From Clostridiales bacterium (GTDB taxonomy: Bacteria; Bacillota; Clostridia; Christensenellales; Aristaeellaceae), in contig JAAYDR010000023.1 in assembly GCA_012729115.1 (NCBI GenBank), positions 117,110-181,109 on the forward strand: a DNA stretch of 64,000 nt. Reading direction: 5' to 3'. Positions 33,650 to 45,653 of the stretch are shown piece by piece. Positions within the stretch are counted from its first letter, which is position 1; each line of letters starts with the position of its first letter. The notes under the pieces are model-generated. The model saw only the letters and a list, made by a program, of their open reading frames with translations, made no database searches and had not been told where the DNA came from. The position numbers were made by a program, and so were the translations under genes.

Positions 33650-34498
33650 ATGCTGTCCACCGATCAGCGGGCGGAGGTTCTCATCCAGGCCCTGCCCTAT
33701 ATTCAGAGATACAATGGCAAAATCGTGGTGATCAAGTATGGCGGCAACGCCATGGTTGATGAATGCCTGAAAAAGGCTGTGATGGGGGATCTGCTGCTGC
33801 TGACGCTTGTGGGGATGAAGGTGGTGCTGGTTCATGGGGGTGGTCCGGAAATCAACGAGCTTCTGAGCAAGCTGGGCAAGAAGAGCGAGTTCATCGACGG
33901 CCTGCGGGTGACCGACGAGGAGACCGCTGATGTCGTACAAATGGTGCTGGCGGGCAAGGTAGGGAAAAGCCTGGTGAGCTTGATCCAGGCGATGGGCGGC
34001 AAAGCCATCGGTCTGTGCGGCATGGACGGTCATATGCTGCAGGCGGAAAAGCTGGATGAGGTTCACGGCTTCGTGGGAGAGATTACCCAGGTGAATGTTC
34101 AGCCCATATTGGACGTGCTGGAGAAGGGCTACATCCCGGTGATCTCCACCGTGGCCTGCGACAAGGACGGCCATGCTTACAACATCAACGCGGACACCGC
34201 CGCCGCTCGTATTGCGGCAGAGCTGAAAGCAGAAAGCCTGATTTCCATGACCGACATCCGGGGAATTTTGCGGGACCCCAAGGATGATCATACGCTGATT
34301 TCCGAGATTCAGGTCAGCGAGGCACCGGCGCTCATGCGCCAGGGGATCATCTCCGGCGGCATGATTCCCAAGGTGGAGTGCTGCATCGAGGCCATTCGCC
34401 GGGGCGTGGATCGGGTATTTATTCTGGATGGCCGGGTACCTCACGCCATTTTGATAGAATGCCTCACGGACGAAGGCGTAGGCACCATGTTTCGGTAA
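33650..34498 (+). CDS. argB: Acetylglutamate kinase
   Basis: A 282-residue ArgB of the amino-acid kinase family, which phosphorylates N-acetylglutamate. It has KIVVIKYGGNAM near residue 22, VLVHGGGPEIN near 60 and ISTVACDKDGHAYNINADTA near 165-185. I use ATG 33650 with GGAAGG upstream; a longer frame would overlap argJ. It ends 26 bp before the argD start. Confidence 0.96.
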   Translation: MLSTDQRAEVLIQALPYIQRYNGKIVVIKYGGNAMVDECLKKAVMGDLLLLTLVGMKVVLVHGGGPEINELLSKLGKKSEFIDGLRVTDEETADVVQMVLAGKVGKSLVSLIQAMGGKAIGLCGMDGHMLQAEKLDEVHGFVGEITQVNVQPILDVLEKGYIPVISTVACDKDGHAYNINADTAAARIAAELKAESLISMTDIRGILRDPKDDHTLISEIQVSEAPALMRQGIISGGMIPKVECCIEAIRRGVDRVFILDGRVPHAILIECLTDEGVGTMFR

Positions 34499-34524
34499 TG
34501 TCGGGAGGAGGGACGGAGGCATCC

Positions 34525-35700
34525 ATGAGCGGAGAAGCGCTGCAAACCCTGGATCAACAGTACATCGCAAACACCTATGCCCGCTTTGACGTGGTTTTTG
34601 TTCGGGGCAAGGGCTGTTTCCTGTTTGATGATAAGGGTAAACGTTATATTGACATGGGGAGCGGTATCGCGGTTTCCGGCTTGGGCTATGGGGATAAGGC
34701 CTGGGCGAAGGCGGTGTGCGATCAGGCGAAAACCCTCTCCCATGCCTGCAACCTTTACTATACCCAGCCCCAGACGCAGTTAGCCCGGGTATTGTGTGAA
34801 CGCACCGGAATGAAAAAGGTTTTTTTTGCCAATTCCGGCGCGGAGGCCAATGAATGCCTGATCAAGGCAGCCCGAAAATATGCAGCCAACCGCCACGGAG
34901 AAGACAAAAAGCCGGTGATCCTTACCCTGACGGGCAGCTTCCATGGCCGTACCCTGGCCACCTTGGCCGCTACCGGTCAAGAGAGCTTCCATCACGATTT
35001 TGGCCCCTTCCCGGAGGGCTTTGTCCACATTCCTCCCAATGATATCCCCGCGCTGGAAGCGGCACTATGGCGGGAGGACGTCTGCGCCCTGCTGCTGGAG
35101 ACCATCCAGGGGGAGGGTGGTGTGGCTCCACTCACCGCTGAATATCTGCAGGCTGCCCGCAGCCTGACGGAGGAGAGAGACATCCTGTTGCTGCTGGACG
35201 AGGTGCAGACCGGCAATGGCCGCACAGGAATGCTGTACAGTTATCAGCATTTTGAGATACTGCCGGATGCCTTCTCCACAGCCAAGGGCCTGGCAGGGGG
35301 GCTGCCTATGGGGGCCTGCCTGCTGGGAGAGAAGCTGGAGGATACCCTTACGCCGGGCAGCCACGGCTCCACCTTTGGTGGCAACCCGGTATGTGCCGCC
35401 GGAGCGCTGGCGGTGCTGGAGCGCTTGACCCGGGAACTGCTTTTGGAGGTTCGGGCCAAAGGGGAGTATATCAGGCGGGAGTTGGAAACTGCCCCGGGAG
35501 TCCTGGGCGTTACCGGCCAGGGTTTGATGCTGGGGATTGAAATCCACAAGGACGCCAGGGAAGTGGTAAAAATGCTGCTAACAAGGGGAGTCGTTGCCCT
35601 CACTGCTAAAAACAGGCTGCGCCTGCTGCCCCCCCTGACCATCCCCTGGAAAGAGTTGAAACAAGCTGTAAACCAAATCAAGGAGGTTGTCGCCCCATGA
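34525..35700 (+). CDS. argD: Acetylornithine aminotransferase
   Basis: A 391-residue class III PLP aminotransferase that makes N-acetylornithine. It has the GKRYIDMGSGIAVSGLGY opening, ANSGAEANECLIKAARKY, LLLDEVQTGNGRTG near 225 and the PLP Lys in FSTAKGLAGGLPMG near 255. GGAGG lies 5 nt before ATG 34525; the ATG at 34498 overlaps the argB stop but lacks a site. It overlaps argF by 4 bp (ATGA). Such enzymes often also serve lysine synthesis. Confidence 0.94.
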   Translation: MSGEALQTLDQQYIANTYARFDVVFVRGKGCFLFDDKGKRYIDMGSGIAVSGLGYGDKAWAKAVCDQAKTLSHACNLYYTQPQTQLARVLCERTGMKKVFFANSGAEANECLIKAARKYAANRHGEDKKPVILTLTGSFHGRTLATLAATGQESFHHDFGPFPEGFVHIPPNDIPALEAALWREDVCALLLETIQGEGGVAPLTAEYLQAARSLTEERDILLLLDEVQTGNGRTGMLYSYQHFEILPDAFSTAKGLAGGLPMGACLLGEKLEDTLTPGSHGSTFGGNPVCAAGALAVLERLTRELLLEVRAKGEYIRRELETAPGVLGVTGQGLMLGIEIHKDAREVVKMLLTRGVVALTAKNRLRLLPPLTIPWKELKQAVNQIKEVVAP

Positions 35701-36614
35701 GCGAGAATACGAAGCATTTGCTGAAGCTGGGAGATTGGCCCGCCCATCAGATCACTGCCGTGCTGAACCTGGCGGACCAGCTGAAATATGAACGCAAGCA
35801 CGGCATCGACCATCCGCTGCTGAGAGGCAAGACCCTGGGCATGATCTTCCAGAAGGCCAGCACCCGAACACGGGTTAGCTTTGAAGTGGGCATGTGCCAA
35901 TTGGGGGGCAACGCGCTGTTTCTCTCCAGCCGGGATTTGCAGATCGGCCGGGGGGAGCCTATTGAGGACACCGCAAGGGTGCTGTCCCGGTACCTGGACG
36001 GCATTATGATCCGTACCTTTGCCCAGCAGGAGGTGGAGGACCTGGCCCGGTATGGCTCTATCCCCATCATCAACGGTTTGACGGACTACGCCCATCCCTG
36101 TCAGGTGCTGGCGGACCTGATGACCATCCGGGAATACAAGGGCAGTTTTTCAGGCCTGAAGCTCTGCTTTGTGGGGGATGGCAACAACATGGCCAACTCC
36201 CTGATTGTGGGTTGTATCAAAATGGGTATGGAAGTAGCCGTTGCATGCCCATCCAATCACCGGCCTGATGCCGCCCTGATGGCCTGGGCAGCAGAAAACG
36301 GGGTGTTTACCTGTTCCCAGGATGTGAAGGCCTGCATCAAGGATGCGGATGTGGTCTATACGGACGTGTGGGCCAGTATGGGACAGGAGGAGGAAGCAGC
36401 CCTGCGCAGGCAGGAATTTAAAGCTTTCCAGGTGAATACTGAACTTATGGCTCTTGCCAAGCCTGCCGCCATGGTGCTCCACTGCCTGCCCGCCCACCGG
36501 GGGGAGGAGATCACCCAGGAGGTGCTGGAGGCCCATGCCAATGAAATCTTTGACCAGGCTGAGAACCGGCTTCATGCCCAGAAGGCCGTTTTGGTGAAGC
36601 TGATGAAGGCCTAG
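35697..36614 (+). CDS. argF: Ornithine carbamoyltransferase
   Basis: A 305-residue OTCase, converting ornithine and carbamoyl phosphate to citrulline. The carbamoyl-phosphate motif STRTRVSFE (about 56), HPCQ (about 128) and the ornithine-side HCLPAHRGEE (about 262) are intact. It overlaps argD by ATGA, so the two are coupled. Anabolic function is supported by the operon. Confidence 0.96.
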   Translation: MSENTKHLLKLGDWPAHQITAVLNLADQLKYERKHGIDHPLLRGKTLGMIFQKASTRTRVSFEVGMCQLGGNALFLSSRDLQIGRGEPIEDTARVLSRYLDGIMIRTFAQQEVEDLARYGSIPIINGLTDYAHPCQVLADLMTIREYKGSFSGLKLCFVGDGNNMANSLIVGCIKMGMEVAVACPSNHRPDAALMAWAAENGVFTCSQDVKACIKDADVVYTDVWASMGQEEEAALRRQEFKAFQVNTELMALAKPAAMVLHCLPAHRGEEITQEVLEAHANEIFDQAENRLHAQKAVLVKLMKA

Positions 36615-36625
36615 AAAGGACAGCC

Positions 36626-37384
36626 ATGACCAACGAGATCCTAAGACAGCTTCACGAGCGCAAAAGCGTGCGGGTGTACGACCCGGACCGCCCGGTGACG
36701 GTGGAAGAAAAACGGCAGCTTCTGGAGGCGGCCCTTGCTGCCCCGACAGCAGGGTGTATGTGCCTGTATACGATTCTGGACATCACCGACCAGGAAATCA
36801 AGGACCGGCTGGCGGTACTCTGCGACCACCAGCCTTTTATCGCTACAGCCCCAGTCGTGCTGGTGTTTCTGGCGGACTGGCAGCGCTGGTATGACAGCTT
36901 TGTGGCCGCGGGGGTGGATGCGCCCCGAACCCCGGCGGAGGGCGATCTGTTTCTGGCTGCATCGGATGCGGTGATTGCCGCCCAGAACGTGGTGATGGCA
37001 GCCCAGTCCATGAACCTGGGCTCCTGCTACATTGGAGACGTGCTGGAAAATGGAGAGCAGATCGCAGAGTTGCTCAATATTCCTTCTTATGCCATGCCCG
37101 TGGCAATGCTCTGCATCGGCGCGCCCACCCAGCAGCAGAAGCTGCGGAAGAAGCCCGTTCGGTTTCCTTTGGAGGCCCTGGTGCATGAGAACGGCTACCA
37201 CCGGGCCGGGCCTGAGGCCTTGGCTACCATGCACAGCGCCAGGGCAGACTCCGAAAAGAATGGCTTCCCGGAGGCCGTGCTGGCGATGGAAAGGCGCAAG
37301 TGGAGCAGCACCTTTATGGCGGAGATGAACCGGTCCGTTGCCGCCTGGATGAACAGATGGGTAAAAGGTGAGGTTCAAGGATAA
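36626..37384 (+). CDS. Nitroreductase family protein
   Basis: A 252-residue flavin enzyme of the nitroreductase superfamily. It has the FMN-binding RKSVRVYDPDRPV near residue 12, AAPTAGCMCLY near 38, AAQNVVMAAQSMNLGSCYIG near 115 and a C-terminal extension. Such enzymes reduce nitro groups, quinones or flavins with NAD(P)H. It lies 11 bp after argF, on the same strand, so it is likely co-transcribed although no role in arginine synthesis is known. Substrate unknown. Confidence 0.9.
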   Translation: MTNEILRQLHERKSVRVYDPDRPVTVEEKRQLLEAALAAPTAGCMCLYTILDITDQEIKDRLAVLCDHQPFIATAPVVLVFLADWQRWYDSFVAAGVDAPRTPAEGDLFLAASDAVIAAQNVVMAAQSMNLGSCYIGDVLENGEQIAELLNIPSYAMPVAMLCIGAPTQQQKLRKKPVRFPLEALVHENGYHRAGPEALATMHSARADSEKNGFPEAVLAMERRKWSSTFMAEMNRSVAAWMNRWVKGEVQG

Positions 37385-37406
37385 ATCCTCTGGAAGCGTC
37401 AGCCTG

Positions 37407-37958
37407 TCACAGCCTTCTGCTCTCGTCCAGCTTCTCCTGCTCCACTACCAAAAACTCCAACAGCCAAAGGTTGTGAACCAGAAGAGCCCCTGCCTGCTCC
37501 ACTGCCTCCACAAAGGAGGGGGCGAAGGCAGGTAATCCCCCCCGCTCCGGCAGAGGACAAATGGCCCAGGAGCGGGGGTCGATTTCTGCATTGGCATGGG
37601 GGCGATCATCCGGCCCGTCAAAGGTAATGCGAAGCCGCAGGGGAAAGAGACGGCAGGACAGGGGACGGTGTTCCCTGGGGCAATGACCTTCGCAGACCAG
37701 CCGACGGCCGCCTTTCAGCACGGAATCATGGGGCAGCAGGCGAAAGGGAAAGCCGGGGATTGGTTTGCGGTAGAAATGTTCCTCAAAGGGGAAAAGCAGC
37801 ATGCCATTCTCCCCGGTTTCGTCAGACTGGCAGCAGGCATGATTGCAGCGTTTGCCGCAATCTGAAACCAGGGGTGTCGGTGTAGCCAGCAGTTTTCTGG
37901 CGCTGTCCAGGGCTCGCAGGGCGGCGGGCCGGGCCAGCAGGGGCAATAAAAGACCCAT
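37407..37958 (-). CDS. Cysteine-cluster protein (YkgJ-like)
   Basis: A 183-residue protein with cysteines in CGKRCNHACC and later CEGHCPREHRPLSCRLFPLR. This spacing fits a zinc or iron-binding YkgJ-type Cys cluster. The first segment is hydrophobic but ends in Arg/Leu-rich helix, so membrane targeting is doubtful. It is on the strand opposite to the arg operon and the holin-like gene, and so stands alone. Function unknown. Confidence 0.65.
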   Translation of the reverse strand: MGLLLPLLARPAALRALDSARKLLATPTPLVSDCGKRCNHACCQSDETGENGMLLFPFEEHFYRKPIPGFPFRLLPHDSVLKGGRRLVCEGHCPREHRPLSCRLFPLRLRITFDGPDDRPHANAEIDPRSWAICPLPERGGLPAFAPSFVEAVEQAGALLVHNLWLLEFLVVEQEKLDESRRL

Positions 37959-38022
37959 GGATTCCCTTCCTTTTCATAAGCGCTTGTGTAACGGAATATC
38001 CTGCCCCAAAGGGGGCGTGGGG

Positions 38023-38664
38023 ATGGGCAGCTTTCTGCGGCATACCTGGGATTTGGTCGTAAAAGGGGCAATGCTGGCCGGCGGGTTTTTACGGGGTATG
38101 TTCGCCGGGGACAACAAAGCCATTGTGCTGCTGCTGGCCCTGATGATCGCGGATTACCTCAGCGGCCTGGTGGCCGCTTTCCTGAGAAAGAGTCGAAAGA
38201 GCGTCGCCGGAGGGCTGTCCAGCACCGCGGGGGCCAAGGGTTTGCTGAAAAAGGGTTTGATGCTGCTGGTTGTTTTACTGGCATATGCCCTGGATGACTT
38301 CATCGGACAGGGAAACGCCATGTTCCAAAGCGCGGTAACCTGGTTCTACATCAGCAATGAGATCCTGTCTCTACTGGAAAACCTGGCCATCGCCGGGGTA
38401 CCCATACCCCGTAAACTACGTTCCGCCCTGGAGCGGCTATCCCAGGAGGAGCAGGAGGAAACCACGGAAAAGCTGAACATGGGTCCACCTGCGGAGAGGA
38501 CGGAGGAGGTCCATGGGGAGGATGTCTCTGGGGAAGAGAAACCCCCCGCGGAGGTTGAACAGGGATCCCCGCCACCCGTTGGGCAGCTTGCTGATCAGCC
38601 GGAGAAAGCAGGCCCTGTCAAGCAGAAGCAAACAGAACATTGGCGGTCCAAGGAAAACGGTTAA
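38023..38664 (+). CDS. Phage-holin-family membrane protein with acidic C-terminal tail
   Basis: A 213-residue protein. The first 140 residues match the toxin-secretion/phage-lysis holin family (ALMIADYLSGLVAAFLRKS and YISNEILSLLENLAIAGVPIP), with three to four TM segments. The last 70 residues are rich in Glu, Pro and Lys and look disordered. No endolysin or phage gene lies nearby, so a host role in secretion or envelope remodelling is more likely than lysis. I choose ATG 38023; longer frames lack family sequence. Confidence 0.8.
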   Translation: MGSFLRHTWDLVVKGAMLAGGFLRGMFAGDNKAIVLLLALMIADYLSGLVAAFLRKSRKSVAGGLSSTAGAKGLLKKGLMLLVVLLAYALDDFIGQGNAMFQSAVTWFYISNEILSLLENLAIAGVPIPRKLRSALERLSQEEQEETTEKLNMGPPAERTEEVHGEDVSGEEKPPAEVEQGSPPPVGQLADQPEKAGPVKQKQTEHWRSKENG

Positions 38665-38674
38665 TGGCAGGGCC

Positions 38675-39760
38675 TTATTCCACCAGCCGCAAGGCGGGCA
38701 CTGCGTTCAAGCTCAAATTTGCGCCCTGGCCTTTCAATAGCCGGTAATAGGCCGCGCTGCCGATCATGGCGGCGTTGTCCGTACAAAGCCAAAGCTTGGG
38801 CAAGCACAGCGAAAAGCCGTGCTTTTTGGATAGCTCCATCATTTGTGACCGCAGGCGGCGGTTTGCGGAGACACCACCTGCCAGACATAGGGTGTTCAGG
38901 CCGCTTTCCCGCACTGCCAGCAGTGCCTTTTCGCAGAGGCTGTCCACAACAGCCTTTTCAAAGGAGGCCGCCAGATCCGCCTTGGGCAGGGGTTCCCCCT
39001 TCTGCTGGAGCTTGTGACAGGCGTTCACAAAGGCGGTTTTCAAACCGGAGAAACTGTAATTATACCGGCCTTCGGGGGCGGGGTGGGGGAGCTTCAGGTA
39101 CCGGTCATCCCCGCCTTCCGCCAGCTTGCTTAGGGCAGGCCCGCCTGGATAGCTGAGGCCCAGCACCCGGGCTGCCTTGTCGAAGGCCTCTCCGGCTGCG
39201 TCGTCCACGGTTTGACCCAGAAGGGTATAGGAGGCATAATCCTCCACCCGAACCAGATGGCTGTGGCCGCCGCTGACCACCAGGCACACAAAAGGTGGTT
39301 GGAGTTCGGGGGTGGAAAGGTAGTTTGCGCTCACATGGCCTTCAATATGGTTCACCGGGATCAGGGGCAGGCGGGTGGTGTAGCTAAGGCCCTTCATACA
39401 GCTTACCCCGGTAAGCAGCGCGCCTACCAAACCAGGGCCATAGGTGACCGCCAGGGCGTCCAGTTCACCCAGGCGCAGGTTCGCCTCCCGGAGCGCCTGG
39501 TCTATGACCCGATCACAGGCGTCCACATGAGCGCGGCTTGCGATCTCCGGCACCACGCCTCCATAAAGCGCATGGATGTCCACCTGAGAAAAGATAACGC
39601 TGGAAAGCACCCTTCGTCCGTCCTCCACCACGGCAGCTGCCGTTTCATCACAGCTGCTTTCCAGGGCCAGGATACGGATGGGCTCTGTGTTTGGTTGAAA
39701 ATTGGAAGCCCTTTCTTGCAAGGCTTCCAACTTGGCTTTCATTTCGTTCGGAGTATTCAT
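38675..39760 (-). CDS. tsaD: tRNA N6-adenosine threonylcarbamoyltransferase
   Basis: A 361-residue TsaD (YgjD/Gcp family), the final enzyme of t6A modification at position 37 of ANN-reading tRNAs. It has LALESSCDETAAAVV near residue 31, the metal motif HIEGHVSANY near 135 and the C-terminal LCLPKLWLCTDNAAMIG. A charged N-terminal extension of about 28 residues precedes the catalytic core. It is the last gene of the secA-prfB-DUF1461-tsaD run. Confidence 0.96.
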   Translation of the reverse strand: MNTPNEMKAKLEALQERASNFQPNTEPIRILALESSCDETAAAVVEDGRRVLSSVIFSQVDIHALYGGVVPEIASRAHVDACDRVIDQALREANLRLGELDALAVTYGPGLVGALLTGVSCMKGLSYTTRLPLIPVNHIEGHVSANYLSTPELQPPFVCLVVSGGHSHLVRVEDYASYTLLGQTVDDAAGEAFDKAARVLGLSYPGGPALSKLAEGGDDRYLKLPHPAPEGRYNYSFSGLKTAFVNACHKLQQKGEPLPKADLAASFEKAVVDSLCEKALLAVRESGLNTLCLAGGVSANRRLRSQMMELSKKHGFSLCLPKLWLCTDNAAMIGSAAYYRLLKGQGANLSLNAVPALRLVE

Positions 39761-39769
39761 GAGGCTCCT

Positions 39770-40543
39770 TTACTTGCTGTCGCGGGGTTTATGAGGCGGG
39801 CTGCCCTCTTTGTGAGACGCATAGGCTTTCATTCCCCAGATCAGCGGCGCAATCAGCAACAACGCTGATATGATGCCAAAGGCCGTAAACACGGGCTCGG
39901 CATACCCGGCAAAGAGTTGGAGGGGAAACAGCTGCATAATGGGTTCGGCCGCGCTGAAGATCCCGTCGGGGATGATGACCTTGTGCAGCAGGTGCCACAT
40001 ACCCTGGAAATCCAAAACACTCCACACACCCATCCCGGCGATAAATACCAGGAGAATCAGTGCGCCGGTATAGTAACCTTTCAGAGAGAAGCAGACTTTC
40101 CTGCCTCTCTTGACGCCAAGAAGAACCCAGGGCAATGCCAGCAGAACGATCATCCGCCCCATAAACAACAGGGTGTCGGCAGGGGCAAACCAGTATCTGA
40201 CATTTGCCATGTGGGCCATAAAGGCTTCAGGGATGGGGAGAATGGACTCCCCCACCACTTGAGATATGTCCCATTCGTCGGAATTTCCTTGCAGATAGGA
40301 CAGAGTGCGCAGGGCAAAGGTTTCGGCGCTGTCTTCATCCAAACCTACTGCTGCTAGGTCCACATTTTGCCGGACACCCTCAGTCAGCAGGTCGATGCTG
40401 GATGCGTTTGTGTACACCGCCGTAGCCAGGGCCAGGGTCATCAGATAAAGGCCAGCGATCAGGCTGCTCCAGAAGGCGGTCCGCTTTTTCCGGGGATGTT
40501 CCACGCTGGGCGGCATGGTGGACTCCACCTTGTCTTCCGCCAT
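39770..40543 (-). CDS. DUF1461/TIGR01906 family membrane protein
   Basis: A 257-residue protein with four to five TM segments and an extracellular loop after the first. The loop contains ALRTLSYLQGNSDEW, and later LPIPEAFMAHMANVR, both typical of the TIGR01906 type found in Clostridia and lactobacilli. GGAGG lies 7 nt ahead of ATG 40543; a TTG one codon earlier is possible but less likely. It ends 9 bp before tsaD. Function unknown. Confidence 0.85.
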   Translation of the reverse strand: MAEDKVESTMPPSVEHPRKKRTAFWSSLIAGLYLMTLALATAVYTNASSIDLLTEGVRQNVDLAAVGLDEDSAETFALRTLSYLQGNSDEWDISQVVGESILPIPEAFMAHMANVRYWFAPADTLLFMGRMIVLLALPWVLLGVKRGRKVCFSLKGYYTGALILLVFIAGMGVWSVLDFQGMWHLLHKVIIPDGIFSAAEPIMQLFPLQLFAGYAEPVFTAFGIISALLLIAPLIWGMKAYASHKEGSPPHKPRDSK

Positions 40544-40580
40544 CAAAGCGCCTCCTTCCCGATGCCTTCACCATGCCTGT

Positions 40581-41679
40581 TTACTGCATTTTCAGATACG
40601 CGGTGATAAAGCCGTCCAGGTTGCCGTCCATCACTTCGTCCACATTGCCCATTTCAAAGCCTGTGCGGTGGTCCTTCACCATGGTGTAGGGCTGGAATAC
40701 ATAGCTGCGGATCTGGCTGCCCCACTCGATCTTCTTCATCTCACCCTTGATGTCGGCCATCTGCTCCTCCTTTTCCCGCTCGCGCAGTTCCAGGAGGCGG
40801 CTCTTTAGGATGCGAAGGCACATTTCCCGGTTCTGGACCTGACTTCGCTCATTCTGGCATTGGGCTACGATGCCCGTGGGGATGTGGGTCATGCGCACGG
40901 CGCTGTCTGTGCGGTTGACGTGCTGCCCTCCCGCGCCTCCGGCCCGGTAGGTGTCGATGCGCACTTCCTCCATGTTCACCTCAAACTCCCCGTCGTCCTC
41001 CATGATGGGGGACACGTCCAAAGAACTGAAGGAGGTATGGCGGCGGGCGTTGCTGTCAAAGGGGGAGATGCGTACCAGCCGGTGTACTCCCTTCTCGCTG
41101 CGCAAAAAGCCGTAGGCATGGTCCCCTTCCACCTGGAAAGTGGCGCTTTTCACCCCGGCTTCGTCACCATCCAGAAAATCCAGCAGGGTGACCTTGTAGC
41201 CATGGCGCTCGCAATAGCGCGTATACATCCGGTAAAGCATGCCCGTCCAGTCCTGGGCCTCGGTACCGCCTGCCCCCGCGTGGAGGCTGAGCACCGCATT
41301 GCAGTCGTCATACTGGCCCCGCATCAGGGTTTCCAGCTCCAGTTCCTCGGCAGCTGCTGTCAGGGAGGTCAGCTCTGCCTCGCACTCCGCAGCGATGTCC
41401 GGGTCCTCATCCTCTGCCAGAAGGGACAGCATCGCTTCTACGTCGTCGGCCCTGGCATGCAGCTTTGTGACGTGATCAATTTTGCCCTCCAGAGAGGATA
41501 CCCGTCGATTCACCGTGGTGGAACGCTCCAGGTTCGTCCAGAACTCCGGCGCGTTCATTTCTTCCTTTAACTCAGCCAGCTCTTCCTTCATGCGGCCCAA
41601 GTTAAAGTGCATCCCCTGCCTTTATGATGGTTTCCCGGAGACGTTGGAGGTCCTGCCGAAAACGGTCCTGGTCGATCAT
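40581..41679 (-). CDS. prfB: Peptide chain release factor 2, programmed +1 frameshift
   Basis: RF2 reads UAA and UGA stop codons. The main frame carries GGQ (GGAGGQHVNRTDSAVR) near residue 249. The first 25 codons are in a different frame: from ATG 41679 the protein runs to CTT-TAA (41607-41602). A +1 slip at CTT gives N-L-G-R and continues to 40581, for 365 residues in all. An SD-like AGGGG lies 5 nt upstream of CTT, and C follows TAA, as in known prfB sites. The in-frame stop is TAA, whereas the usual one is TGA. The gene starts 45 bp after secA. Confidence 0.92.
41602..41619 (-). promoter_or_regulatory. prfB recoding site (AGGGG ... CTT TAA C)
   Basis: On the minus strand AGGGG is followed 5 nt later by CTT then TAA and C. 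The layout is that of the RF2 autoregulatory frameshift signal, with TAA in place of TGA. Confidence 0.85.
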
Positions 41680-41724
41680 CCAAATCACTTCTTTTCACTG
41701 TTTCGTTAACCGTAGAGGAGTCTG

Positions 41725-44457
<2,733 letters not shown>

Positions 44458-44526
44458 TGCGGTCGTCTCCTTACCCTATGGATTGCCCCATGGGAAATGC
44501 CTCATGGGCGGCAAACACCACTTTGC

Positions 44527-44556
44527 ATTATAACACGGAAGGGGAAAAGTACGCAA
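44527..44556 (-). promoter_or_regulatory. secA promoter
   Basis: On the minus strand TTGCGT (44556-44551), 18 bp, TATAAT (44532-44527), with TGT directly before the -10 (extended -10). It lies 70 bp before the TTG start. Confidence 0.7.
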
Positions 44557-44559
44557 GGC

Positions 44560-45037
44560 AGGGAAAAAGGGGAGTGCAGGCAATCCTGTTCCGGTTTTTT
44601 ACTGACAGTTGCCCGGCTTTTTGGTATACTGCTATTACAGATGTTTGACCTGCACTACTGTACGTCTTTGCTCCAACGGGTGCACAAATGAAACATGAAA
44701 TGAACTGGAGTATTGAACTTCACTATTATTCCAAACGATTGAATCAAATGCTGTATGCTCTTGCGGTATCCTGTACAGCCGTTTCTGTCGTGAAATTGGA
44801 AAGATGGACAGCCACGCCGGGTAGCGTGTGCTGAGAATCGGCTTTCCCAACGTTTTCACGCTGGGGGAAGCCTGTGATGCGATGCGATCCTTCGGAGTGG
44901 GAGGTGCTGGCCATTGGGTGCGACCCCGTCTCAGCGGAGGTTGCTCAGACGTGGAACCCATCTGTTATGAGGGCTCCACCCGCCGCTATGAAACCAAGTA
45001 AGGGATTGTCATGATTCAACGGAAAGGAGAATGAAAC
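44560..45037. other. Gene-free stretch with decayed coding sequence
   Basis: About 480 bp without an intact gene. One plus-strand frame, 44828-45001, stays open for 58 codons (LRIGFPNVFTLGEACDAM, then CYEGSTRRYETK) and looks like an old coding fragment, but I do not recognise it and it has no start signals. Further stops break the frame upstream. It adjoins a broken dehydrogenase gene. Confidence 0.5.
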
Positions 45038-45585
45038 ATGGAATATGACCGGGAATACTTTCGAGGGAAAACCGCTACGGTAACAGGCGCAGCCTCGGGT
45101 ATCGGGCTTGCGCTGGCGGAGGAGTTGCTGGAAAGCAACGCCGTGAAGGTTGTAATGGCGGACATCAATCGCGGCAGCCTGAGCGAGCACGAGAAAAGAC
45201 TAAAGGCGCAATATGGGGATCGGGTGAAGGGGATCGTCTGCCGTACCAGTCGCGCTATTCGGCCACCAAGGCTGCGCTGAATGCGCTTTCCCTTTCCTTG
45301 CGATATGAGTATTGGGACGAACACATTAAAATTTCCTCTGCCACGCCGGGAACCACGGCAGCCGCTATCTTTGGAGATGTGAAACCGCCCCGGAGCGCTC
45401 AGACCCCCTTCCAGTCCGTCAGCCGCATTCTAAATGGTGTGGTGCACAACGACAGGGTCATTCTGGGTGATGACCCGGACGCGGATGGGGCCAAGGATTG
45501 CTTTGATCCAAATGTTCAGGAGGGAAAGGACCAATACTTCCTGAACGTGGCGCGCCAGCGCAGGGAAGGAACAATTGTCTTTTAG
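45038..45585 (+). pseudogene. Short-chain dehydrogenase/reductase, internal deletion with frameshift
   Basis: The first 68 codons encode an SDR N-terminus with the NAD(P) motif TGAASGIG and VVMADINRGSL. Near 45235 the frame changes: SDR sequence resumes in another frame with the catalytic YSATKAALNALSLSLRYEYW and then a C-terminal part (SSATPGTTAAAIF to the stop at 45585). About 80-100 central residues, including the catalytic Ser region, are missing, so the product cannot be a working enzyme. An SD-like GGAGAATGAAAC lies ahead of the ATG. Confidence 0.8.
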
Positions 45586-45653
45586 CCATTGGCCGGGGGA
45601 GTTTCCTCAGCCAAATCCAATCAGGACGCATCCATTACGAAAGAGGGGTTAGT

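Noticed and set aside
38023..38664. Prophage indicated by the holin-like gene
   Set aside because: No other phage gene, integrase or attachment site is near.
41602..41612. ATG 41612 as a normal RF2 start without frameshift
   Set aside because: The AGGGG is directly adjacent to this ATG, the protein would lack the conserved first 25 residues, and these residues exist in the other frame just upstream.
44828..45001. Small gene of 58 codons
   Set aside because: No ribosome site, GTG start only, and it lies amid broken sequence; kept only as a note.
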